Source: Fragilaria crotonensis (taxonomy: Eukaryota; Bacillariophyta; Fragilariophyceae; Fragilariales; Fragilariaceae). From it: DNA of 64,000 nucleotides. The number at the start of each line of letters is the position of its first letter. The first letter of the stretch is position 1. The notes under the pieces are model-generated. The model had not been told where the DNA came from, searched no databases, and was given only the letters and a program-made list of their open reading frames with translations. The stretch covers positions 124,001-188,000 of the forward strand of contig JAKSYS010000004.1 in NCBI GenBank assembly GCA_022925895.1. Direction: 5' to 3'. Positions 55,179-64,000 of this stretch are shown one piece after another. Position numbers and translations under genes: made by a program.

Positions 55179-56141
55179 TTACAACCTTCGTACAAGCCGG
55201 AAAAGGCTTTCTTTGTAGGCCTTGAGAAGAATCTTGTCAATGGCCGCCGGTAACTGCAAAAGCGTTGTTATCTTCTCGCTCACGAAACCCTTCGACTTAT
55301 CAGCCAACTTTCGGCGCGAACTGGCTTCCTTGGGCGGCGCCGTCGACCACTTGGGCTGTTGACCTTCCGATGTGGCGTCGTCCTTGAGATCGTCCAACTC
55401 TACCCAGACTGCATATGCACCCATCTTCGCGCTAGCTCCAACGTCATTGGCCAGACAATCGCCAACATGAACCCAGACGTGTGTCTCCGATATCTCATTT
55501 GGGAAGCGTTTGCTATACTCGGAGAGCGACACCTTGAATATGCCACGATGTGGCTTTCGTTCTGGGTGAACGCCATCATCTTCACCTGACACACAGAAAT
55601 CAAAGTATGGAGCCAAAGTGTTGGCCATACCATGGGGATTTCCTCGCCCGTTCGTTATTGCTCCAATGCACGCATGTGGATATTGTTCCTTGACTCGTTG
55701 TAGCATCTCAATTGCCCCATCGAACAAGTGGTTTTCCGCAGAAACATGCCGGGCTTGCAACCACGCATCAAAAACGTGAGATACCAAATCATAATCGATT
55801 GGTTTACCCGCACTCAAGAGTTCGAGTTCGGTTTGAATCGCTCGCTTGCGAAGTTGAGTGTACGTCATTTGCTTGCGTTGCTTACGCCGAATCATTTTGG
55901 TATGCTGTACAATGCGATCGTTGGTAGCCTCCGTATATCCAGCTTCCCACAGGGCCTGTATCATGGCCACGTTGGCGTCCTCCACGACCTTGGCAACAGG
56001 AAAGAGCGTGTCGTCCAGATCAAATGTCAGGAGAGCCAATGTCGGTTTGGACGAAGGTGTCTTGACGGAAATGGCGGCAGTGACTTGAAACAGCAGGCAT
56101 GAGGCGAGGAAAGTAATTACATCACGACGATGATGCAACAT
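55179..56141 (-). CDS. HAD-superfamily hydrolase with signal peptide
   Basis: The frame is open from 56300, but the ATG at 56141 gives a good signal peptide (MLHHRRDVITFLASCLLFQVTAA) and avoids overlap with the upstream gene, so 320 residues. HAD motif I is FDLDDTLF (nucleophile Asp about 41, acid Asp 43), motif II AITNGRG, motif III Lys in PERKPHRGIF, motif IV HVGDCLANDVGAS. A helical cap lies between motifs I and II, as in phosphatases of the REG-2/HDHD3-like group. The substrate is unknown; entry into the secretory route, perhaps on to the plastid, is inferred from the N-terminus. Only 19 bp separate it from the stop of the COX23-like gene on the same strand. Confidence 0.8.
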   Translation of the reverse strand: MLHHRRDVITFLASCLLFQVTAAISVKTPSSKPTLALLTFDLDDTLFPVAKVVEDANVAMIQALWEAGYTEATNDRIVQHTKMIRRKQRKQMTYTQLRKRAIQTELELLSAGKPIDYDLVSHVFDAWLQARHVSAENHLFDGAIEMLQRVKEQYPHACIGAITNGRGNPHGMANTLAPYFDFCVSGEDDGVHPERKPHRGIFKVSLSEYSKRFPNEISETHVWVHVGDCLANDVGASAKMGAYAVWVELDDLKDDATSEGQQPKWSTAPPKEASSRRKLADKSKGFVSEKITTLLQLPAAIDKILLKAYKESLFRLVRRL

Positions 56142-56160
56142 GACTCGTCGTCGCTGATGA

Positions 56161-56481
56161 TCAGCCCCAAAAACTGCGATTCGCATTCTGTGCCAATCTT
56201 CTCTCTCGTTCTTCGCGACGACACAGGATATATGCGTCAAAGAAGGATTGACACACTTCCTTTTTCTCGTAATTGGCTTCAATGCAAGCCAAAGATGCAC
56301 TATGCTGTGTGGAACAATCAGTCACAAACTTGCTGCGCTGTTTTCCGTGAGAATCAAGGTCGATGCGCAGGGGCTGGCCAGCGTTGTGCTTCTCTGGTTC
56401 AGGGTTGGCGTCTCGATCAATCTTGGCGTTAACTTCAGGAGAGTTTCTTGTGCTTGTGGTAGAGGGAACACCCAATGGCAT
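56161..56481 (-). CDS. COX23/CHCHD7-like twin CX9C protein
   Basis: 106 residues. The CHCH domain has two CX9C pairs: CSTQHSASLAC and CQSFFDAYILC, followed by RREERERRLAQNANRSFWG. This is the pattern of COX23/CHCHD7, a small protein oxidised by the MIA40 route in the mitochondrial intermembrane space and linked to cytochrome c oxidase assembly. The first about 45 residues are hydrophilic and poorly ordered, with no presequence, as expected for MIA40 substrates. It ends 19 bp before the HAD gene on the same strand. Confidence 0.85.
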   Translation of the reverse strand: MPLGVPSTTSTRNSPEVNAKIDRDANPEPEKHNAGQPLRIDLDSHGKQRSKFVTDCSTQHSASLACIEANYEKKEVCQSFFDAYILCRREERERRLAQNANRSFWG

Positions 56482-57463
56482 TCTAGAGGATTCTGTAGGC
56501 AGGCAGTTTGTATGAAAGGGTATGGAGTATGGTGGAACTCGAGAACTGCTAGAAATGAAGTGTTTCTGTTTCGTCTTCAGGGGGATGGTTGAACTCGAAT
56601 ACCACTAGAAAGGGAGTATTTCTGTCTCGTCTACGTAGTAGGATTTGGGTGATGTTGAAAGCAAACACTGTCAGCACAAATTCTGCAATCTGTTCAGAGT
56701 TGAGAGCAGCATCTTAAACGCAGAATCCTTGAATCCTTCTCCTATCCCATTTCGACCATCCATTCCACTACACGTACAAAATCGTACATTGGACTAGTAG
56801 GACATCTCTACGTATGAACCAGATCAAGTTCTACCAGTTGCCAGCGTTTGACAAAAGCACGTGACGATTCTAATATGAATACTACTGTAGCGTACACGGT
56901 AGGTCTACATGGTACTGTACCTTGTACTGTGTTTGCATATATTCCTACACACTACTCTACCAGGTACTAGAGACAGATTACCATCTACGCGTCCATCCTT
57001 CCATCACTCTGACGTGGTACTGTCTACTAGAGTGCCAGGTACCAGGTAGAGGGAGTGAACAGGGCATGTAGTATATATGTAATACTGTATGTATATATTG
57101 TATATGGAGTATATATGTCATATGTATGAGGTACGACTACCAGTCTGTACCAGTATGCATAGTACTTGTACAATCATATCATAGAATGATGTATGGGCGT
57201 AAGTCGGCTTGAATGCACGCACACTAAACGCAAGTGTTCGAATTCCTCGTACATAATGTACCAGGGTACCGTGCTACATGACACGCAATATGCAACATTC
57301 TGGTACTACAGTACTCGTACAAATTACGAACATGAAATCCTGGTACGGAGTACTGGAGTGCGGTGGACATCTAAAACTGGCTTGCCTACTCTAGACTCTA
57401 GACTCTAGACCGATGCTCGAGTGTAGGATGTTGACTCATTTCGTTGTGTTACGCCTTGCGCTC
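56482..57463. other. Intergenic, with GTAC motifs and an A/T microsatellite
   Basis: GTAC-type motifs from 56880 to 57380 and a TATATGTA-type stretch at 57065-57130. No gene. Confidence 0.6.
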
Positions 57464-58461
57464 TCAGGAAGGGTTACTAAACCAGCGACAAAGGCTCTGT
57501 GCATCGTCGACTGCGCACCCCGATTGCTCATATGGATAGTTAGTAAAGCAGCCTCCAGTGTATTCTTCGTAAGCAAATGAATACATGTTCAAAGCCATGT
57601 CCATAGCATCCACAACACCGTGAACGTCACGTGTTGCTGCAGCGCTCGGTGAAGCATCCGGGATTGCTGGAGTATCAACAATATCTCCCGAACTTTGTTC
57701 CAAAGGATCTGCCCTTGCTTCAATTTCACAGTTGAAGGAGGGCGCGAGTCGCGCATGATGCGGCTCCGAACTCTTGTTGATATCGCCGCCACCATCCAGA
57801 TGCTCGAAGTCCCCTTCAATTTCAAATTCAAGGAAGGACAATTCTTTCTCCTCCCTTCCTCCATCAAGACGAGGTATTCCTGCAGCTCGGAGGCGACTTC
57901 AATAGACTCGTTCGGGAAGAAAGGTACATCTTCATTGAGGAGATGTTGTTCCCACTCTCGAATCAGATGGTTGAGACTTTTCTGAACCTTAGTAGGATGA
58001 CCGTCACGTTGAGGGTCGGCGCTCGTAGCGTTCAATGCCGTGTTGTCCAACGTTTTACAGTGAATATCCTCTGAATTTTTCGCCGCCGCAGTTAAGACAG
58101 GCCTCACATGGTGTGCATCGGTGTGCTTTTGCTCTGCAATGGCAGGACGGAAGTTCCTCGGAAGGCTTGTAGCTGCGTCGAGTCGAGCATCGCGAAGCCC
58201 GTGCCCGACCTTTTTCTCGGCAATCTGGGTTGAAGCTTCAACCCAGACCCCAGGTGACGCTCTGTAGAGAAACCGGCATCCCTTAGCTTTAAGCTTGGAA
58301 ACCACTAGCTTGACCAATGCAGCCTTTTCACTTCGACGAGTTTGATTCCTGTAATAGATCACGTTTTCCTTGATCAGGTTGCGAAACATGATGTTGCCTG
58401 CGTTGTTATAGCATGTGGGACCTCGTCCAAGCATAATGTCTGTCGGTTGGATGTTAGTCAT
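57464..58461 (-). CDS. DUF6824-domain protein, one frame break
   Basis: The ATG at 58461 (MTNIQPTDIMLGRG) is chosen because the domain follows at once; the frame is open to 58623. Residues 7-90 match DUF6824, a domain frequent in diatoms: DIMLGRGPTCYNNAGNIMFRNLI.. in part, then ..EKKVGHGLRDAR. Its function is not known to me; nuclear regulatory roles have been suggested because it is often paired with DNA-binding regions. The rest is acidic and low in order. Near 57855, in a purine-rich run, the frame shifts, and the C-terminus (..AVDDAQSLCRWFSNPS, stop at 57464) is in the second frame. The same C-terminus recurs at 63677-64000. Confidence 0.75.
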
Positions 58462-58623
58462 GGCCCAAGCCTCACCTCCGCTTGGGCATCGCCCCGCCCA
58501 ACCACCTTGACAATTCATCCGAGTGCAACGCTGTGAACTCTTTTTATCAACGCATAAAATGCATCCAGTGTGTTCATCTGTACCTGGTACGAGTACTTGC
58601 ATTTTCGCGCGAAATCGGGTCAC

Positions 58624-61600
58624 GCTTCAAGTGGATGATGCCATTCAGAACTCAACTGCCATGTTCCAGAGGGTGACGCGCAACCGACATGAGAACCAAA
58701 CGTCGCACAAACCATAATGCCTAATGTCGCTTGCTCTTACTTACTTTTGTTTACTTTAAGGATGTACAAATGCGTTTCAAGATGCTCCAAGCACCGAGTA
58801 CGTTTACTACGAAGCTCCGGAGTACTACTATCATATATCCATTAAAATGAATCCAAGTTCGGCGATGCTAAAGTACAAGGGAGTTAGCACTATTTGTCAT
58901 GCCATTTGATTATTATGGAAGCAAGCTGTTCGGAATTATCCAATTTAGGTGGTATAGAAACAAGAAACGCACGACGATATACTTCCGAGTACAATTGGGA
59001 GCGGCTCTAATTTCGCGCATGATTACGCAGGTATCCCAATGAGCCGAACTCCATTTAGGGGCTTATATTCTGACCGTGTATAAGTGTTGCTTCGAGCGAT
59101 TGGTCAGCTGGGAGTTAGGATGAAAAAGATTTGTGGTCACAGGGCACCTCAACGCCACGCTGTCTTAAATCGAAACAATATGCAATCATACCTCTAATTG
59201 TTGGAAAAATGTCGCAGGTACGTCGTAGACCACAGCGCACTTGTGGTACATGCAGAATGTAGCAAGGTGCTGGTACAGTACGTAGTACATAGTCTACATA
59301 GTACATTACCTAAACGCCTTTTAACACGTTCTGCCTGTCCGTCCGTTTCAACGGCACGAGGACGCGAGGTATTCAGCCATCCACCACCATGGTGGGAAAC
59401 AAACACCAGCGCAGCAAGTCAAGGTTCTCCTTAAAACCTCAACTCACAGCAGCTCTTCAGGCATTACCCCCTTGAGGGTACATAATCGCCAACACAAATG
59501 ACATAATTTTCTGCTCACGCAAAAACTACACACCAGGCCTACTACAAGGTGCACAAGGGACTCTCTCGTAAACGAATGGAACTTGCATGTGTCCTTTGGC
59601 ATCCAACAATTTGTCAGTCTGGCAAGCTAGTTCAAACAGTGTGATGCTGACATTCCCAAAACAAACCTGCTACGGGCACGCTACTTCGCATGCATTGTGC
59701 GATTGATTAACACTTCTTAGTCCGTCTAGTATGGAAATGGCCACCATAGAGGTGGCGCTTCGACACACCACCCTGGTTTCATGAAATGTCCTTACCCGAT
59801 ATGGATGACTATATATTTCAATCTCATTGGAAGTTGCAAGAAGTACAGCAGACAATGCCTTCACCATCTGTCGCTCAGAACGAAAAAATGTCCTCCATGT
59901 GGTGACTCTAACGCCGAGCACTACTATTATGATGTCAGTGAAATCTATGCAAATCAATCCGGAGAACCAGCACATTCTCCTTCACCAATCTTGCTACATG
60001 AGGAAAGTGCTGTTTAGAACGATTCACTCTTCAATGCTTAAGGAAACTAGTGGTGGGGGACTATCAAAACTGTTTGGTGTATCTAGCAACATACCATGGG
60101 ATCCTCATCATGATGCTGCTCCATCACCAACCAGACAATGATTTTGCTGTGGCTCAAGTGAACAAGCTGTCAATTGAGTTTGAGAGCATTCTTGATTGTA
60201 ATGACATTGCATCTTCTCTCCTGGCTCTAATGCTATAATTGAAGAAGATGGCAAGTTCAGACAAGCACACAAGACGCCATTTGGGCACAGCAAACTCTTT
60301 GAGCTTGCGGGGCTATGATAGCTTCTCTCGTGAATGTACAGAGTATATGGGAATCCATATGAGTTGTGAACTCAAAGTCATGTCAATGCCCAGCATCAGC
60401 TGTCTCATAGGTTTTGACAACCATTAGTAACAATCTCCAGAAGCTTGAACATGCATTGAAAGCCTGGAAAGAACTGATATCCACCTCTCCTTTGGGGCGT
60501 CATCTCAGCCATTGAAAGACTGCAATTACTGATATGTTGAATAATCCAACCTCCTGTGGTTGCACCGGATCATTGGACATCCTCTGGTACTCCATTAATT
60601 GAAAAAGACAATGACAAACCGTATTTGACTCGTCTCCGTGTTGATCACCTCTTTGAAGCAGATTATCTATTGTTTTTGAATTGTTCTATGGCAAAGGAAT
60701 GTTTTTGTAGTGGCGAATGAGGTCAGGCTTTGAATTTCCAACAACATGGGTCTGGTCCATAACGTAAGACAACTGATGCTCTTCCTTCCTTGGATTGAAT
60801 ATGACCTCGTTTGAAAAACCAAAGCAAACAATGACCAAATTGTCACCTCTTTGGGCATACTTGCGTGTCATCACCAAATCAGTATGCATGACTGTGTTAT
60901 TTGAGTCTAAGGCATAGTATGAAAGGGTGAAGTATGTCTACGGCATCTTCTGAACTTGTAGGCAGCGCACCAACCTGCAAGAACCTCTTTTTTGTGCATG
61001 CTAAAGCAATGCCACTTCCCCGTCAGTATGCTGCCTCGGTCTTGTTGTGGTAATACTCCTCAATACTTTGGATCGTATGTCCTCGGGGAATATTTTTTAG
61101 TCTCTCGTTTCACAATCCATTGAGGAGAACAAACTGCCACTTGGATAGTTAGTGCCCTTATTGATGATACGAATCGAGGTTTCCTTGACGCAAATGGTGA
61201 CCTCTCCATCAATGGCCATTAGCAAATTTTACGGGCTGCAGGGCAGTTGTGGGAGACATTACTTCATATCTCAGCCAGAAGGAAGTCTTAATATCTCAAA
61301 ATGCTATGTAGTGGATGCTTCATTTCTTGCAATGGACTAGCGGATGCCTACTACGTCTGATACGCTCAACACAATGAAAGCTGCAGTCATGTCATGGGAC
61401 AATTCAGCCATTAAGATGCTTAAAACCGTGTGATGAATTGCCATTGCAGTTCTTTATGGCCAAGAACAGATAATCTACTCACTTTTGGTGAGTCATTGCA
61501 ACTCAAAATCAATATCATTAGCTAGTATTCAACCACTTCCGTAATCAATCTTGATTTACCTTTCATCTTACATGTAATCATAGGCAGTATTTTTTGTGTT

Positions 61601-63668
61601 TATTGCTATCATTCTTGTATTATTGTGGGCACCAAATGTAAAGTCCCACGGGGCCAGATGTGCTTTGTGGGAATATGCTTTTCTCCCATTTAAAATGAAG
61701 TCTTTCCTATTTCGTGGACATGCCCTTCTGGATGTTGCTTCCTTTGGATTGACTTGTTATTGATGCTGTCAATTTCTTCATTTCTCTTCCATTGGAAGTG
61801 ACAAGAACAGACATCAAGTGATTATGATTTGAGTCTCAGGGTCCTTCGAGTTCAATCCACATACATCCACCTGCAGAAATATTCAAAACCAAGCTGGCAA
61901 AAGGGATACCAAGATAAAAATAGAGAAACCTTGTAAATGAAAACTGCCCGAATTCTGATGTATCGGCCACGCTCCATTAAGGTGGAGGAGCTGATTGAAA
62001 ATGTGGCGACACGCTATTAAGGGGTGATTGAGCTGCAGAAAATGAGTACCGTCTTTCCCAGTCAGGGAGGAATAACTCAAAATGAATTGCATTGCCACTT
62101 CCCATTTCAAGGTGGTGAATGGATGTAACGTCTCTCTCCATTTTGAGGTGGTTGAGAAAAGCCACCGCATTGCATGCCAGCAAAAACATTGGTGCATTTG
62201 TTTTTGACTTTTCCAAATTCACCAAACCTTATGTTTTGTGGGCTTTCTACAACTAAACTGTCATTTTTCAAGGGATAGATTGTGAGTTCACAGTCAAAAA
62301 TGGTGTGGTAACAAGAAGGCTGTCAAGACAACTCCTGAGGAATCATCGCCAATGAGTGTGGACTTAATCAGACTTCTCACAATTGTTCCTACGCTTTTGG
62401 ACAGAGGTTCATTGTATGAGTGATCTATCTCAGGCAACAGGCACAATCATGACATGACTTCTGCCTTGTCTTTACTACCCAATCACACAAGTGGCATCCT
62501 TTCTTATGGAGAGTTGAGAGATGGAAAGGGGTGTTTTCTGCTCTTTGAAATAGCTTGTTGATTGATGAAAGTTCAAGACTCATCATTGGTGCGCAGTCGA
62601 TTTTGACAACACCTTCGTCATATCAGACTTAATTGTTCTAGTAACAGGAGAATATGCTCCCGTCATGCCAATACCAACTTCCATCCCACTACAGCTGCAG
62701 AATTGTCACCAGCAATATGACACAAACTGTAAGAGAACAACTCATTCACATGAGCCTCCATTCTTGTTCTGTTCTTACTAAGCCAAAATTATGAATGTTG
62801 CTGTTGGTGATCCTGTTTATAAACACCCTCGCTCCACTATAGGCTCATTGTTGCATGGGTTGCAGTCAAGGTGAAGTTCTCTTCTCTTAGTGCGCTGTGA
62901 AGCAAGCAACTTATTGTAATCCCTTGCCCATGATTATGATGCATGTTACTTTTGAATATGGCAAACAAAGCAATTAATCAGTGTACTATGGAGCTGTGTT
63001 TTATGCTTTTATTACAAATTTGTTGCCCTCTTGTATTTATGGTCAGGAATGTGGTTTCATTGTTGCCACTGCCAATGTTTGTACACAGCCTTCATACCAG
63101 CATACACTGCCTCCTATCTTTTGACATCAGACGACCTCCACAAATCTGCAAAGCATAACTCAGAGATCAATTTTAATGGAATTATCCATGGCCTTTTTGG
63201 GTGTCATGGTGAGTACTTCAAACCCTCAGAATTTTAAATTCACTTCTTTATCACTATCCCTTTGACTGTCAAAGCTTGTTGGCCATTTTTAACACGGCGT
63301 TGTACGAGAAAAATGCCATGTCACCGTTGTTTTCGGTAGTTTCGCAGACCTTTGGGAAAACCACCGAAAATTAAGAAAAACACGAAGATTATGACGCCTG
63401 CTTGGGACTTGGAGTGATGTACTCCGAACTCCGAGTAGTTGGTACAGACCACAAACGACAGAAAGCCGAAAGACATGTCAGCTGATCAACTCGCAGGCAC
63501 GGCAGGCAACATGCAACATATTCGTGAATTTCTTGTACGGAAAGCCCATACAGCTGCGGACTGAAGGGGAGTACTGAGTATGCATACGTCGAACGTTGGA
63601 AACAACACATTCGAATCGAACTTGTATCATACCGGTAGTGGGTTATTGTGTTATTGTGCTTCCGCACC
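58624..63668. other. Five-kilobase gene-poor stretch
   Basis: A/T-rich with only short ORFs (mostly under 105 codons) and none with a convincing domain. GTAC motifs occur at 58790-58830 and 59215-59310. Around 59900-60250 a few words recall Copia-type reverse transcriptase text, so an old, heavily broken fossil may lie here; this is weak. It separates the two DUF6824 tails. Confidence 0.5.
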
Positions 63669-64000
63669 TTACGATAGGTTACTAAACCAGCGACAAAGGC
63701 TCTGTGCATCGTCGACTGCGCACCCCGATTGTTCGCATGGATAGTCAATAGAGCTGTCTCCGGTACATACTTTGTAAGCAAATGAATACATGTTCAAGAC
63801 CGTATCAACAGCATCCACAACAATGAGAACGTCACGCGTTGCTGCAGCGCTCGGTGAAGCATCCAGGGTTGCTGGGGTATCAACGATGTCGCCCCCACTT
63901 TGTTCCAAAGAATCCAATGTTTCTTCAATTACACAGTTAAACGACGATGCGAATCGCGCATCATGTGGCTCCGTTATCTTGTTGATATCGCCGCCGCCAT
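63669..64000 (-). CDS. Second DUF6824-type gene, C-terminal part, runs off the window
   Basis: Read from 64000 down, the frame gives DGGGDINKITEPHDARFASSFN and goes on to SLEQSGGDIVDTPATLDASPSAAATRD in part, ending VDDAQSLCRWFSNLS. It matches the C-terminal about 110 residues of the gene at 57464-58461, with many substitutions but the same length pattern. The front of the gene, with the DUF6824 domain if present, is outside the window. Same strand as the first copy, about 6.2 kb away, which fits a tandem duplication. Confidence 0.7.
   Translation of the reverse strand, partial: GGGDINKITEPHDARFASSFNCVIEETLDSLEQSGGDIVDTPATLDASPSAAATRDVLIVVDAVDTVLNMYSFAYKVCTGDSSIDYPCEQSGCAVDDAQSLCRWFSNLS

Noticed and set aside
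1-64000. tRNA or rRNA genes
   Set aside because: No cloverleaf with matching arms and T-loop, and no rRNA-like text, was found by eye on either strand; a covariance search would be needed to exclude them fully.

Overview
The window reads as nuclear DNA of a diatom, or a close stramenopile relative. Support comes from an LHCX-type fucoxanthin chlorophyll a/c protein with a diatom-style plastid presequence (43.1 kb), a plastid-presequence aldo-keto reductase with one short GT-AG intron, a DUF6824 gene, Copia elements of diatom type and compact, intron-poor genes. No bacterial operons, tRNAs, rRNAs or CRISPR arrays were seen.

Layout. 1-8.0 kb: most of one large cut-and-paste DNA transposon of Plavaka/CACTA type. 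It carries a papain-like peptidase gene (+), a two-part DDE transposase (-), a third intron-bearing gene (+) and subterminal repeats; a 709-bp TIR element sits inside the peptidase gene. 8.5-15.1 kb: an ER-type DnaJ/ShK protein ending in KEDEL, then a 1.45-kb direct duplication of the DnaJ tail plus the 3' part of a nucleotide (ATP/ADP-type) transporter gene, flanking a gene with 18 exact 21-bp repeats. 15.3-18.4 kb: a PIF/Harbinger remnant (transposase end plus a convergent accessory gene with an intron and a Cys-rich tail), bracketed by two copies of a Copia 5' segment. 18.4-25.2 kb: a broken Copia fossil holding a 1040-bp TIR element; a 1039-bp sister element lies at 26.4-27.4 kb, next to two 21-bp-period arrays of an interrupted palindrome. 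27.7-33.7 kb: an antisense Copia fossil with two LTRs. 33.9-37.5 kb: secreted-type SET-domain gene and its damaged tandem copy. 37.6-42.3 kb: truncated PPR, MIOS (GATOR2) and ABCF genes. 42.6-56.5 kb is mostly healthy host genes: LHCX, a large PPR-like protein, aldo-keto reductase, SMP3/PIGZ-like GPI mannosyltransferase, a haem-domain surface protein, a HAD hydrolase and a COX23-like CHCH protein. 56.5-64 kb: a DUF6824 gene, a long gene-poor stretch and a second copy of the DUF6824 tail running off the window.

The healthy genes serve light harvesting and photoprotection, organelle RNA handling, mitochondrial copper-enzyme assembly, GPI-anchor synthesis and redox metabolism; they share no single pathway. 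Many other genes carry one or more single-base frame breaks, several at homopolymers. This may be real decay or uncorrected long-read error, and the two cannot be told apart from the sequence alone.

The most novel-looking signals are the 1.04-kb TIR family with internal palindromic minisatellites and 3-bp CNG target duplications, the exact 21-bp-period arrays at 25.8-26.1 kb, a small hairpin element carrying TGACGTCA sites upstream of LHCX, and the abundance of GTAC-rich palindromes between genes.
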